Positions 44,345-53,622 are shown, counted from the stretch's first letter. The stretch: DNA of 64,000 nt from Terrisporobacter petrolearius (GCF_020748185.1 NZ_JAHZMO010000002.1:1-64000); one strand, 5' to 3'. Numbers and translations: made by a program. Notes: a model not told the origin generated them from the sequence alone.

Positions 44345-46177
44345 ATGACAACAAAACATAAAATTATCAATATAGCTGTTATTGCCCACGTTGATGCTGG
44401 AAAATCAACTTTAGTTGATGCTTTCTTATCTCAAAGTGGTGTATTTAGAGCCAACGAAGTAGTTAAAGACTGTGTAATGGATAGTAATGACCTTGAAGCA
44501 GAGAGAGGTATAACAATATATTCTAAAAACTGTTCTATAAACTATAAAGATTATAAAATAAATATTGTAGATACACCAGGTCATAGTGACTTCTCTTCTG
44601 AAGTTGAGCGTGTTATTAAAACTGTTGATACTGTTGTATTACTAGTTGATGCATCTGAAGGACCAATGCCTCAAACTAGATTCGTGTTACAAAAATCTTT
44701 AGAATTAGGTTTAAGACCAATACTATTTATAAACAAGATAGATAAGTCAGATCAAAGAGCTGAAGAAGTTGTTGATGAAGTATTCGATTTATTCGTAGAC
44801 TTAAATGCAACTGATGAACAATGTGAATTCCCTATCATATATGGTATAGCTAAACAAGGTATAGCTAAGAGAGAAATGGATGATGATTCTACAGATTTAT
44901 CTCCTTTATTTGAAACTATAGTTGAACATGCTTCAGCTTACCCAAATTATGATGATAAACACCTTCAATTACAAATATCTGCACTTGCATATGATAACTT
45001 TGTAGGAAGACTTGGAATCGGTAGAGTTTACAAAGGAACTGTAAAAAGCGGAGAGCAAGTTTCAGTATGTAAAGCAGGAGAAGTTGTAACTAGAGGAAAA
45101 ATCTCTAAACTTTCTGTTTATGAAGGACTAAAGCAAATTGACGTTGATGAAGCCCATTCAGGAGACATCGTAGTAATAGCAGGAATACCTGATATATCTA
45201 TAGGTGAAACAATTTGTGAAGTTGGACATCACTTACCAATGGAAATGATACATATAGAAGAACCTACTCTTTCTATGAACTTCTTAGTTAATGATTCTCC
45301 ATTTGCTGGTAAGAGCGGTAAATTTGTTACTACAAGACACTTAAAAGACAGATTAGACAAAGAATTAGAAGTTAACGTTGGTTTAAAAGTTGAACCTATG
45401 GATACAACTGACGGATATAGAGTATCTGGTAGAGGTGAACTTCACTTATCTATACTACTTGAAAACATGAGACGTGAAGGTTATGAAATAGGTGTTTCTA
45501 AACCAGAAGTTTTAATGCACAGAGATGAAAACGGAAAATTACAAGAACCAATTGAAAAAGTTATAATAAACTGTCCAGAAGTTTACTCTGGTACTGTTAT
45601 AAACAAAATGAACTTAAGAAAAGGTATGATGGAAGCTATGTCTATAGAAGGAGATTTCGTTAAAATAGAATTCTCTTGTCCTACTCGTGGACTTTTAGGA
45701 TATAGATCTGAATTTATAAATGATACTCGTGGTGAAGGTAATATGGTTCGTTCATTTGCTAGATACGAGGATTACAAAGGTGAAATACCATCAAGAGCTA
45801 ATGGTGTATTAATATCTCAAACTAACGGTTCTACTATGGCTTACGGATTAGCTGCTTTAAGTGAAAGAGCTACTATGTTCGTAGATCCAGGTGTAGATGT
45901 ATACGAAGGTATGATAATAGGTATGAACTCTAGAAAAGATGATATGATAGTTAACCCAACTAAAAATAAAAAGTTAACTAACGTTCGTGCTTCTGGTTCA
46001 GATGATGCCATAAAGTTAAATGCTGCAAGAACATTTACTCTTGAAGAAGCATTAGAGTTTATAGATGATGATGAATTAGTTGAAGTAACTCCAGATTCTA
46101 TAAGACTTAGAAAGAAATATTTAAATGAGCATGAAAGACTTCAATACAATAAAAGAAGAAGATCTTCAGGACAATAA
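44345..46177 (+). CDS. typA: translational GTPase TypA/BipA
   Basis: 610 aa, full length. The GTPase domain has AHVDAGKST (G1, about 14-22), RGITI (G2), DTPGH (G3) and NKID (G4). Domains II, III and V and the BipA C-terminal domain (VRASGSDDAIKLNAARTF) follow. It binds the 70S ribosome near the EF-G site and helps ribosome assembly and growth under stress or cold. It is monocistronic with a strong terminator. Confidence 0.97.
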   Translation: MTTKHKIINIAVIAHVDAGKSTLVDAFLSQSGVFRANEVVKDCVMDSNDLEAERGITIYSKNCSINYKDYKINIVDTPGHSDFSSEVERVIKTVDTVVLLVDASEGPMPQTRFVLQKSLELGLRPILFINKIDKSDQRAEEVVDEVFDLFVDLNATDEQCEFPIIYGIAKQGIAKREMDDDSTDLSPLFETIVEHASAYPNYDDKHLQLQISALAYDNFVGRLGIGRVYKGTVKSGEQVSVCKAGEVVTRGKISKLSVYEGLKQIDVDEAHSGDIVVIAGIPDISIGETICEVGHHLPMEMIHIEEPTLSMNFLVNDSPFAGKSGKFVTTRHLKDRLDKELEVNVGLKVEPMDTTDGYRVSGRGELHLSILLENMRREGYEIGVSKPEVLMHRDENGKLQEPIEKVIINCPEVYSGTVINKMNLRKGMMEAMSIEGDFVKIEFSCPTRGLLGYRSEFINDTRGEGNMVRSFARYEDYKGEIPSRANGVLISQTNGSTMAYGLAALSERATMFVDPGVDVYEGMIIGMNSRKDDMIVNPTKNKKLTNVRASGSDDAIKLNAARTFTLEEALEFIDDDELVEVTPDSIRLRKKYLNEHERLQYNKRRRSSGQ

Positions 46178-46178
46178 T

Positions 46179-46214
46179 AAAAAAACAGAGATTATATTTA
46201 ATCTCTGTTTTTTT
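46179..46214 (+). terminator. typA terminator
   Basis: AAAAAACAGAGATTA and TAATCTCTGTTTTTT arms around a short loop, directly after the typA stop and oriented for plus-strand transcription. Confidence 0.88.
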
Positions 46215-46259
46215 ATTTTAACTATCAAAAAAACTTTTTTAATAAGGGTCTAATTAATA

Positions 46260-46460
46260 CTACTCTTTACATTGATAAAAAAAATCTTCTTCAGTTTTTG
46301 CCATAACATAAACTCCATTAATTTTACCAAAAAAGTGTGATTTTTCTTTTCTACAAGCACTTACACAACCTACTTTTACATTCTCTTCACCTATTATTTT
46401 TTTTAATTTATCAACATCAATATTTGAACAAAAAGGGCATACTCTTACTAACTTACTCAT
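46260..46460 (-). CDS. small cysteine-rich protein (DUF1450-like)
   Basis: 66 aa from the ATG at 46460 with an AAGGAGAAT site; the longer frame adds 20 doubtful residues. Cysteines lie in VCPFC, VGCVSAC and the final YQCKE. The layout recalls DUF1450/thioredoxin-like [2Fe-2S] small proteins but is not conclusive. It sits alone between typA and a 31-aa ORF. Confidence 0.55.
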   Translation of the reverse strand: MSKLVRVCPFCSNIDVDKLKKIIGEENVKVGCVSACRKEKSHFFGKINGVYVMAKTEEDFFYQCKE

Positions 46461-46581
46461 TTTTATTCTCCTTATTTTATATATATTGTATAACATTAAT
46501 ACCCTTGTATTTAATTTCAAAACTTTTTAATTTAACTATTTGTTATTTAAATAAGTAACACACATTTTAATATATAAAACT

Positions 46582-46611
46582 AAAAAAAGATTGATTAGAA
46601 ATCAATCCTTT
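46582..46611 (-). terminator. terminator of the 31-aa ORF
   Basis: GATTGATT and AATCAATC arms with a 3-base loop are followed on the minus strand by seven T, 50 bases after the small ORF at 46660-46755. Confidence 0.7.
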
Positions 46612-46659
46612 TACATATATTTAAATAGATAAAACTATTTTATTCTTTTATGCTCAGAG

Positions 46660-46755
46660 TTATTCTTCTATTAAACTTGACTCTGATAAGTATGATAAAA
46701 ATGATAATCCAAGCATTATAACTACTAATACTGCTGTTATAAGTACAATTGCCAT
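46660..46755 (-). CDS. 31-aa single-helix membrane peptide
   Basis: A very short ORF with an excellent AAAGGAGGAATTAAT site: MAIVLITAVLVVIMLGLSFL followed by SYLSESSLIEE. One membrane helix takes most of the protein. A strong terminator follows, so it is an independent transcription unit. No homologue is recognised; small membrane peptides often regulate transporters or act as toxins. Confidence 0.6.
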   Translation of the reverse strand: MAIVLITAVLVVIMLGLSFLSYLSESSLIEE

Positions 46756-46964
46756 ATTAATTCCTCCTTTTGTTAATATTATAATACCCCAATATGAATA
46801 ATTTATGAATTTAATAGGAATTCTAATTGTTTTTATATTAAAATACTAATTGATTTCTTTTAAAGATAATAATATAATACCATATTTCTGCTTTATAAAC
46901 AGTTAAGACTTTGTAACATTCTAGTACAAATAGTATTATTTCCCATATTTTTTATAATTTTTTC

Positions 46965-46993
46965 TTGACATACCTAAATACATTAGTTAAAAT
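46965..46993 (+). promoter_or_regulatory. sigma-A promoter of the thr operon
   Basis: TTGACA (46965-46970), a 17-base spacer and TAAAAT (46988-46993), placing the start about 7 bases before the T-box leader. Confidence 0.8.
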
Positions 46994-46999
46994 TTATAA

Positions 47000-47257
47000 T
47001 AATTTAATATAAATAAGCTATGATTAGGAAGAGTAAATTTTAATCGATTACCAGAGAGGGAAATTCATCGGCTGTAAGATTTCCTTAATTAGAAATATTG
47101 AAAACTACCTAGGAGCTTCATTCTGAAGTTATCTTTTGATTTTAGTAAGAATAGACGGTTTACATACGTTATATGTAACAAGTGGATTTTTTAATCAATT
47201 TGGGTGGAACCGCGGGAGTATACTCTCGTCCCTTTTTTTAGGGACGAGGGTTTTTTT
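47000..47257 (+). promoter_or_regulatory. T-box leader, probably threonine-specific
   Basis: The leader has GGAAGAGTA and AGAGAGGGAAA elements in stem I, the specifier region GAAAACTACCTAGGAGC with ACC (Thr) at 47107-47109, the T-box GGGTGGAACCGCGGG near 47202-47216, and a terminator (CTCGTCCC/GGGACGAG plus seven T, 47225-47257). Uncharged tRNA(Thr) would stabilise the antiterminator. Specificity is inferred from the specifier and from the downstream genes. Confidence 0.92.
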
Positions 47258-47294
47258 ATTACAAAAAAACATAATTTTATGAGGAGGTACAAAT

Positions 47295-48776
47295 ATGCAC
47301 TTTGTAAGTACAAGAGGATGTAGAGAAAAAATAAAGGGATCAAAAGCTATAGTAAACGGACTTTGCTGTGATGGTGGATTATATGTACCAACAGAGTTTC
47401 CTAACTTAAAAGATAAACTTAATAAATTTATTAAGCTTACCTATAAGGAACTATGCTTCGAAATTTTAAAACTGTTTTTAGATGATTTTACAGAGGAAGA
47501 ATTAAAGTCATGTATTGATAAGGCTTATAATGATAAATTTGACACAAAATTAATTGCACCTACTAAAAAAATTAATAATAATTACTTTCTAGAATTGTAT
47601 CACGGCCCAACATGTGCCTTTAAAGATATGGCCTTAACATTAATGCCACATCTTCTACAAATGTCTCTTAAAAAAAATAATATTAAAGAAAAAATAGTTA
47701 TTTTAACTGCAACATCAGGTGATACAGGTAAGGCAGCTTTAGAGGGGTTTAAAAACTTGGATCAAATTAAAATAATTGTTTTTTTCCCAGAAGATGGCGT
47801 AAGTAATATTCAAAAACTTCAAATGAGAACTCAAGAAGGTAATAATACTTATGTTGTTTCAGTAAACGGAAATTTTGATGATGCCCAATCTGAAGTAAAA
47901 AATATATTTAGCAATGATGAATTTAATAAATTGTTATTGAAAAATGATTATATACTATCTTCTGCCAACTCTATAAATATTGGTCGATTATTACCTCAGG
48001 TTGTTTATTATTTTTATTCTTACTTAAATTTATGTAAAAATAATCACATTAACCTAGGTGATAAAATAAACTTCGTAGTACCTACAGGTAATTTTGGTAA
48101 TATTCTAGCAGCATATTACGCCAAACTTATGGGATTACCAGTCAATAAATTAATTTGTGCTTCTAATGAAAATAATGTACTTTATGACTTTTTTAATACT
48201 GGTAAATACGATAAAAATAGAGTTTTTCATTTAACAACGTCTCCATCCATGGATATATTAATATCTAGCAATTTAGAAAGATTATTATTTGAAGTTACTA
48301 ACCGAGATTATAATAAAGTTAATTCTCTAATGAGTGACTTAAAAAACAAAGGATTTTATGAGATAGACGATAATATGAAATTAAACTTAAATACGTTTTA
48401 CGGAGAGTATGCTACTCAGTCTGAGGTAAAAGATAATATTTGTAAAGTTTTCAAAGAAAATAATTATTTAATAGATACACATACATGTGTAGCTTATACT
48501 GCCTACGAAAAATACAAAAAAAATAATTTTGAAAATGTAGCTACTATCATAGTTTCTACTGCAAGTCCTTATAAGTTTAGCAAAGATGTATTAACTTCTT
48601 TAGATAAAAATGTTGAAAATCTAGACGAGTTTCTTATTTTAGAAAATCTTAGTTTAGAAACTAATACAAATATTCCATTGCCAATAAAAAATTTAAAAAC
48701 TGCTAAAATTTTACACAATAGAAACTGTGATATATCTGAATTAAAAAAAGAAATTGAAAATATTTTAAAGGTGTAG
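47295..48776 (+). CDS. thrC: threonine synthase
   Basis: 493 aa, the longer type. The PLP lysine is in YHGPTCAFKDMA (about residue 106); ATSGDTGKA and GNFGNI are cofactor-binding motifs. It converts O-phosphohomoserine to threonine. The N-terminal STRG start is typical. It follows the T-box leader with a GAGGAGGT site and is followed by thrB 8 bases later. Confidence 0.95.
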   Translation: MHFVSTRGCREKIKGSKAIVNGLCCDGGLYVPTEFPNLKDKLNKFIKLTYKELCFEILKLFLDDFTEEELKSCIDKAYNDKFDTKLIAPTKKINNNYFLELYHGPTCAFKDMALTLMPHLLQMSLKKNNIKEKIVILTATSGDTGKAALEGFKNLDQIKIIVFFPEDGVSNIQKLQMRTQEGNNTYVVSVNGNFDDAQSEVKNIFSNDEFNKLLLKNDYILSSANSINIGRLLPQVVYYFYSYLNLCKNNHINLGDKINFVVPTGNFGNILAAYYAKLMGLPVNKLICASNENNVLYDFFNTGKYDKNRVFHLTTSPSMDILISSNLERLLFEVTNRDYNKVNSLMSDLKNKGFYEIDDNMKLNLNTFYGEYATQSEVKDNICKVFKENNYLIDTHTCVAYTAYEKYKKNNFENVATIIVSTASPYKFSKDVLTSLDKNVENLDEFLILENLSLETNTNIPLPIKNLKTAKILHNRNCDISELKKEIENILKV

Positions 48777-48784
48777 GTGATAAT

Positions 48785-49681
48785 ATGCTAGAAGTAATTG
48801 TTCCAGCTACTAGTGCCAATATTGGACCAGGATATGACTGTCTTGGGGTAGCTTTAAGTTTATATAATAAATTTTATTTTGAAGAAATAGACGAAGGTAT
48901 TATAATTGAAGAAAAAGAAAAAGAATATATTAATAAAGATAATTTGGTATACAAGTCAATGCAGTATTTTTTTGAAAGAGTAAAACCTAATATTGTTCCT
49001 AAAGGCATTAAAATAAAAATTGTAGACGAAATACCTATATGTAGAGGCCTAGGAAGTAGTGCCACATGTATTGTAGCAGGACTTGTAGGGGCCAATTACC
49101 TTAGTAAGTCAAATTTAAATAAAGAAGAAATATTAAAGTTAGCAACAGAAATTGAAGGTCATCCTGATAACGTTGCTCCTGCTATATATGGAAATATGAT
49201 CGTATCATTTATGGAAAAAGAAAAAATATACTATGATACTATTAACGTTCCTAAACACTTACGATTTTGCGCCCTTATACCAGATTTTAAGCTTTCAACA
49301 GAAAAAGCTAGGTCTGTACTTCCAAAAGTAATAGAACATAATGATGGAGTTTTCAATGTATCAAGGGCCACTCTTTTAGTTACAGCCTTCATGAATAATA
49401 ATTTAGAATTACTAAAAGTAGCATGCAAGGATAAATTTCATCAAGAATATAGAAGCCCTCTAATAAACGACTATGATAAAATTGTAAGTCATTCAAATAA
49501 ATTAAATTGCTTGGGTACTTTTTTAAGTGGTGCAGGTCCAACTATAATGTGTCTAACTTCTGATGATAATAAGAATTTTTTACCTCATATGAAATCATAT
49601 TTAAAAACTTTAGAAAATAAATGGCAAGTTAAAGATTTGCATTGTGATTTTGAAGGTGTAATAATTAATATAATTGAATAG
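48785..49681 (+). CDS. thrB: homoserine kinase
   Basis: 298 aa GHMP kinase. The ATP loop PICRGLGSSATCIVAG (about 84-99), the VPATSANIGPGYDCLG start and the C-terminal LSGAGPTIMC motif are complete. It phosphorylates homoserine for ThrC. Gene order thrC-thrB with no homoserine dehydrogenase nearby means that enzyme is encoded elsewhere. It is in one T-box-controlled operon. Confidence 0.94.
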   Translation: MLEVIVPATSANIGPGYDCLGVALSLYNKFYFEEIDEGIIIEEKEKEYINKDNLVYKSMQYFFERVKPNIVPKGIKIKIVDEIPICRGLGSSATCIVAGLVGANYLSKSNLNKEEILKLATEIEGHPDNVAPAIYGNMIVSFMEKEKIYYDTINVPKHLRFCALIPDFKLSTEKARSVLPKVIEHNDGVFNVSRATLLVTAFMNNNLELLKVACKDKFHQEYRSPLINDYDKIVSHSNKLNCLGTFLSGAGPTIMCLTSDDNKNFLPHMKSYLKTLENKWQVKDLHCDFEGVIINIIE

Positions 49682-49701
49682 TCCATTTTATTATGTATTT
49701 T

Positions 49702-49741
49702 AAAGGCCTACACATTTTTGTGTATACCTTTATCAATTAAA
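49702..49741 (+). terminator. thr operon terminator
   Basis: AAAGG and CCTTT with an inner TACACA/TGTGTA helix and a short T loop, 20 bases after thrB; the tail is only moderately T-rich. Confidence 0.5.
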
Positions 49742-49891
49742 AGGTATAATTTTTAAGATTATATCTTTTTTCTATTTAATCAAATTTATTTTGTCAAATA
49801 TTAAATTTTTATAAAAAGGATTTTATATTTTTTTTAAAAGGTTTATAATATAATATAGTTCTATTATATTTAATTGTATTTTTTTCAAGTA

Positions 49892-49920
49892 TTGATTTAT
49901 TTCAAAAAAATCATTACTAT
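49892..49920 (+). promoter_or_regulatory. probable promoter of the corA leader
   Basis: TTGATT (49892-49897), a 17-base spacer and TACTAT (49915-49920). The expected transcript start is near 49927, giving a leader of about 185 bases. Confidence 0.55.
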
Positions 49921-49926
49921 ATTATA

Positions 49927-50111
49927 TAGATGTTTAATAATAAAGGAGAGTGATGAAAAATGGACAGTATTCCGATACTCTTGTTTCGGACTGTAAAACT
50001 TTTTAATCACTTAATAATATCTATTTATGACTAATACCCTTTTTATATATTGGTCTTTTAATAGATATCATTAAGTGCCAATATATAAAACTGAATAAAG
50101 GATGTGTTGCC
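49927..50111 (+). promoter_or_regulatory. corA leader with short ORF and interlocking stems
   Basis: A hairpin (49964-49998; ACAG..TCCGA/TCGGA..CTGT) is followed by arm A (50008-50025), arm B (50041-50053), A' (50060-50077) and B' (50078-50090). A pairs with A' over 18 bases with one mismatch; B pairs with B' over 13 bases without mismatch. The order A-B-A'-B' means the stems either form a pseudoknot or exclude each other. A short ORF ends just before or within arm A. The corA start lies 21 bases after B'. Confidence 0.6.
49953..50006 (+). CDS. candidate corA leader peptide (17 aa)
   Basis: An AAGGAG site precedes ATG at 49953; the frame reads MKNGQYSDTLVSDCKTF and stops at 50006, one base before arm A of the corA leader. 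A second ATG at 49960 in another frame gives a 24-aa peptide ending at 50034, through arm A. A ribosome stopping at either place would block the A-A' stem. Translation is inferred. Confidence 0.4.
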   Translation: MKNGQYSDTLVSDCKTF

Positions 50112-51047
50112 ATGATAAGATATTACAAAACAATTGAGACTAAACTAGAAAAACTTAACGACTTTGAAGAAGGTTGTTGGATAAATCTTGTTGAACCAAG
50201 TCATGAGGAAATAAGATATATTTCAGATAGATTTGATATAGATGTTGATAGTATAAACGCAGCTCTCGATGAAGAGGAACGTTCAAGAATCGATGTGGAG
50301 GATAATCATACATTAATTTTAATTGATGTTCCCATAGATGAGTCTGACTCTGATTCTGCTCACTACTCTACTATTCCTCTTGGAATAATACTAACAAGTA
50401 ATTCAATAATTACTGTATGTACTGCTCAGAGTAAAATTTTAAATGACTTTATTGCTGGTCATATAAAAGAATTCTATACTTATAAAAAACCTCGTTTTAT
50501 ACTTCAAATTTTGCACAAAAATGCTACTTATTATCTATTATATCTTAGAAGAATTAACAGGATGACAATAACAATAGAACGTGAAATACACAGATCTATG
50601 AAAAATAAAGAACTTGTTCAATTATTAGAACTAGAAAAATCTTTAGTATACTTTTCAACATCATTAAAAGCTATTGAACTAGTTTTGAACAAGATGCTTC
50701 GTACTTCTACAATAAAAAAGTATTCTGAGGATGAGGATTTATTGGAAGATGTTATTATAGAAAATAGACAGGCCCTTGAAATGGCATCTATTTATGGAGA
50801 TATTCTTAGTAGAATCATGGATGCTTTTAGTGCTATCGTTAATAATAATCAAAATAATGTAATGCAACTACTAACTGTTGTAACTCTAATTTTATCAATA
50901 CCTACAATGATTTCAGGATATTTTGGTATGAATGTGGAGGATCTTCCATTTTCAGAGGATCCAAATGGGTTTTGGATCATATTATTTTTATCAGCAATTA
51001 TTTGTTTAATATTATCAATACTATTATCAAAGAACAAGTTACTATAA
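50112..51047 (+). CDS. corA: CorA family Mg2+/divalent cation channel
   Basis: 311 aa. It has the N-terminal cytoplasmic domain, a long helix and two C-terminal membrane helices with the pore motif GMN in YFGMNVED (about residue 273), as in CorA. It imports Mg2+, Co2+ or Ni2+ passively. A highly structured leader with a short ORF precedes it, suggesting regulation by metal or translation, like the Salmonella corA leader (inference). Confidence 0.92.
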   Translation: MIRYYKTIETKLEKLNDFEEGCWINLVEPSHEEIRYISDRFDIDVDSINAALDEEERSRIDVEDNHTLILIDVPIDESDSDSAHYSTIPLGIILTSNSIITVCTAQSKILNDFIAGHIKEFYTYKKPRFILQILHKNATYYLLYLRRINRMTITIEREIHRSMKNKELVQLLELEKSLVYFSTSLKAIELVLNKMLRTSTIKKYSEDEDLLEDVIIENRQALEMASIYGDILSRIMDAFSAIVNNNQNNVMQLLTVVTLILSIPTMISGYFGMNVEDLPFSEDPNGFWIILFLSAIICLILSILLSKNKLL

Positions 51048-51113
51048 ACATGCTTTTAATATTGAATTTCTAACTTAAATATATAAAAGCATAAAATAAT
51101 TTATTACTAATAC

Positions 51114-51153
51114 AAAAAGGTGCTTATATGAATTTTTATTTAAGCACCTTTTA
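51114..51153. terminator. bidirectional terminator between convergent genes
   Basis: AAAAGGTGCTTA and TAAGCACCTTTT arms lie between the convergent corA and TPR protein genes, with A/T runs on both sides. Confidence 0.85.
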
Positions 51154-51156
51154 TTT

Positions 51157-53010
51157 TTAATATTCTATTTTCATTTCATATTCAATATCTTCAAACTCAT
51201 TTTCTAAATTCTCATTTACTTCTAAAATATACTGAGGTATATATTCTTCTTCCCCTTCCTCTAAAACCTCTTCAAAGGCTGCAACTAGTCTTTTATTTTT
51301 GTCTACATCTAGCTCTAAAAGTTCATTATAAATTTTCTCACTATTTCCATGATCACTTTCACTTAACTCTTTAAATATACTTTTACTTTTTTCATAATAT
51401 AAATAAGCTAACATATATTCACAGTTTTTATCTTCTCTTTTTAAACCTTCCATAAAGTATTTTTCACTTTCATCAATTTCTCCTAGTTTAAGAGAGAGCT
51501 GACCTAAATTATAAATTGATTCAACACATTCCTGTTCTTTAGACTTTTCATACCAATATTTGGCGTTTATGTAATCATTGTAATAATTTTCATAGATTAA
51601 GCCTAGCATATGTTGAGAATATGTATTATTTTCATTTGCACTTATGTCAAACATATTCTTAGCTTCTTCATAATTTCCCTCATTATAATATATTCTTCCT
51701 AAATGGATACGGCTATTTAAGTGATTATTTTCAACAGCAAAAATAAAATATTTTTTAGCTTCTTCATAGTCTTCTAGCTCCTCATATATTAATCCTAAAG
51801 AATAAGCCGAATAAATATCATTATTTTCAAATGCTTTTTGATACCATACTATAGCTTCATCCACATTATCAATTCTTCTAAAAATATCTCCCAGTTTTAC
51901 TTGACAAGATATAAGTGTGGAATTCCTTTGATAGTAAGAAATAGCTTTTTCAATATCTCCAATTTGATCATATAAATCACCAATATTTTCTATAGCTATT
52001 TTACATCCATCTACTATTGCCTCATCATAGTTTTTTATAGCTTTATCATAATTTTTCTCTTCAAAGTACAGTCCCGCCAAATTATTTTTAGCCTCTACCA
52101 TGTTATTAGAAGCCAAATCATAATACATCTTAGCTCTTTCTATTTCATTTTCTCTATTACATAAGTTAGCTAATCTAAATTTACATAAAGGATTATCATG
52201 CTCAATACCTTTTTCGTAGTATTCAATTGCATTGTCTCTTTTGTCTTGTCTATCATATAAGTATCCTAACCTATATTGTGATTTGGCAAATTCACTTTTG
52301 CAGCTTTTCAGATAATACCTTTCGCATTCGCTTTCGTCCTTATTAATTTCCATTATTAAGCCCATATTATAACATCCCTTTGCATGAGCTGAACGATATA
52401 ATTGTTTATACATAGAAATGGCATTCTTTTCATTATCATTTTTTCTATATAAAACAGCTAAATTATATTTACAATCATCGGAAAGTAACACTGACCCTTT
52501 TTTAAAGTATTCTATAGCTTCTTCTTCTTTTTCCAAACTAAGATATAAAATACCTAAATTAAAACATGCACTACCTAAATTATCATCTACTGCAATTTTT
52601 AACCATTTCTCACTTCTTGAATAATCGCCTAATTTATAGTGAACTACGCCTAAATTATTTTGTGCCTTTACATTTCCTTCCATTGCGACTTTTTCATACC
52701 AATAAAGTGCATATTCATATCCTTCTAAGTCGTAATACATGTTACCTAAATCATAAGCAGCACCCTCATGGCCATTTTTAAATGCCATAGAAAACCATCT
52801 TTCTGCTTCATGATATTGCTTTTTGTTTAAAAATATTCTCCCTAATGAATATTGTGATTTTACATTTCCTTCCTCTGCTGAGACTTTATATGATTCAATC
52901 GCTTCATCTACTTTTCCCATCTTTTCTAAGATAACAGCCTTTTTATGTGCCAACGAAGATTCCTTAGGTAAGTCTTTAATTTTTCCAAAAGAAAATTTTG
53001 AACTCATCAT
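51157..53010 (-). CDS. TPR/Sel1-like repeat protein
   Basis: 617 aa made almost wholly of about 15 helical repeats of roughly 34-36 residues, with recurring AxxxLGxxYxxxxxYxxAxxWYxKA motifs (for example NLGVVHYKLGDYSRSEKWLK). There is no signal peptide or membrane segment, so it is cytoplasmic. Such solenoids hold protein complexes together. The partner is unknown. Two Met codons start it; either fits the AGGAG site. Confidence 0.85.
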   Translation of the reverse strand: MMSSKFSFGKIKDLPKESSLAHKKAVILEKMGKVDEAIESYKVSAEEGNVKSQYSLGRIFLNKKQYHEAERWFSMAFKNGHEGAAYDLGNMYYDLEGYEYALYWYEKVAMEGNVKAQNNLGVVHYKLGDYSRSEKWLKIAVDDNLGSACFNLGILYLSLEKEEEAIEYFKKGSVLLSDDCKYNLAVLYRKNDNEKNAISMYKQLYRSAHAKGCYNMGLIMEINKDESECERYYLKSCKSEFAKSQYRLGYLYDRQDKRDNAIEYYEKGIEHDNPLCKFRLANLCNRENEIERAKMYYDLASNNMVEAKNNLAGLYFEEKNYDKAIKNYDEAIVDGCKIAIENIGDLYDQIGDIEKAISYYQRNSTLISCQVKLGDIFRRIDNVDEAIVWYQKAFENNDIYSAYSLGLIYEELEDYEEAKKYFIFAVENNHLNSRIHLGRIYYNEGNYEEAKNMFDISANENNTYSQHMLGLIYENYYNDYINAKYWYEKSKEQECVESIYNLGQLSLKLGEIDESEKYFMEGLKREDKNCEYMLAYLYYEKSKSIFKELSESDHGNSEKIYNELLELDVDKNKRLVAAFEEVLEEGEEEYIPQYILEVNENLENEFEDIEYEMKIEY

Positions 53011-53258
53011 CTTTTAACTCCTATTTATTTTAATATAATAATTCCAATAATAGATATTATATTACATTGTGTATACTTCATGAATAATTTTTCAAAATTG
53101 TAATAAAGATGTAATTTTATGTTTGCATTATCCATCTACTATATTATTTTTATAATTAGTTTTATTATGCAAGAAATGAAAAACTTGATTAATTAGTAAA
53201 AAAAATATATTATATATACATTGACAATATAATATTCTATATTACAGGAGGAATACAC

Positions 53259-53411
53259 ATGGATTTAAATTTATTATTAAAAATTTGTCTTTTAGTAGTT
53301 GTCATAGGAATTGGGTTTAAACTATTAAAAGTTTTCACATCTATAATTTTTAAAGTAGCATTATTTATTTTAGTATGTTTATTGATTTTTAAATTTTTCA
53401 ACCTATTTTAA
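53259..53411 (+). CDS. 50-aa hydrophobic membrane peptide
   Basis: An AGGAGGAATACAC site precedes ATG at 53259. The 50-residue product has two hydrophobic stretches (LLLKICLLVVVIGIGF and VALFILVCLLIF) joined by a Lys-containing linker. It is an independent unit, ended by the hairpin at 53417-53460. Function unknown. Confidence 0.6.
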   Translation: MDLNLLLKICLLVVVIGIGFKLLKVFTSIIFKVALFILVCLLIFKFFNLF

Positions 53412-53416
53412 CTATA

Positions 53417-53460
53417 AAACCTCTTAAAACTTATTTTATAAATTAAGTCTTAAGAGGTTG
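53417..53460 (+). terminator. hairpin after the 50-aa ORF
   Basis: AACCTCTTAA and TTAAGAGGTT arms with an inner ACTTA/TAAGT helix; the tail is weakly T-rich. Confidence 0.5.
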
Positions 53461-53476
53461 ATTTAAATAGTTATTA

Positions 53477-53578
53477 TTACATTTCATCAGCATTATTTTC
53501 ATAAATAACTTTGCCAATTATTTTTTCTTCATCTTCAATAGATTTTCCTACTTTGAAATTTATTGCTTTAATAAACAT
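53477..53578 (-). CDS. possible 33-aa ORF
   Basis: A minus-strand frame reads MFIKAINFKVGKSIEDEEKI and ends EMstop at 53477. Codon use looks coding, and the frame stays open upstream, but there is no clear ribosome-binding site. It could be a short protein or the tail of a lost gene. A 12-bp perfect hairpin (53623-53651) lies just upstream. Confidence 0.3.
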   Translation of the reverse strand: MFIKAINFKVGKSIEDEEKIIGKVIYENNADEM

Positions 53579-53622
53579 ATTTATAAAGTTTAATAAAACG
53601 AAGATGTATTTGACTTTTTCAT

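Noticed and set aside
51157-53010. tandem DNA repeats in the TPR gene
   Set aside because: The repetition is at protein level (TPR/Sel1 helices) and the DNA copies are too diverged to count as a DNA repeat or CRISPR array.
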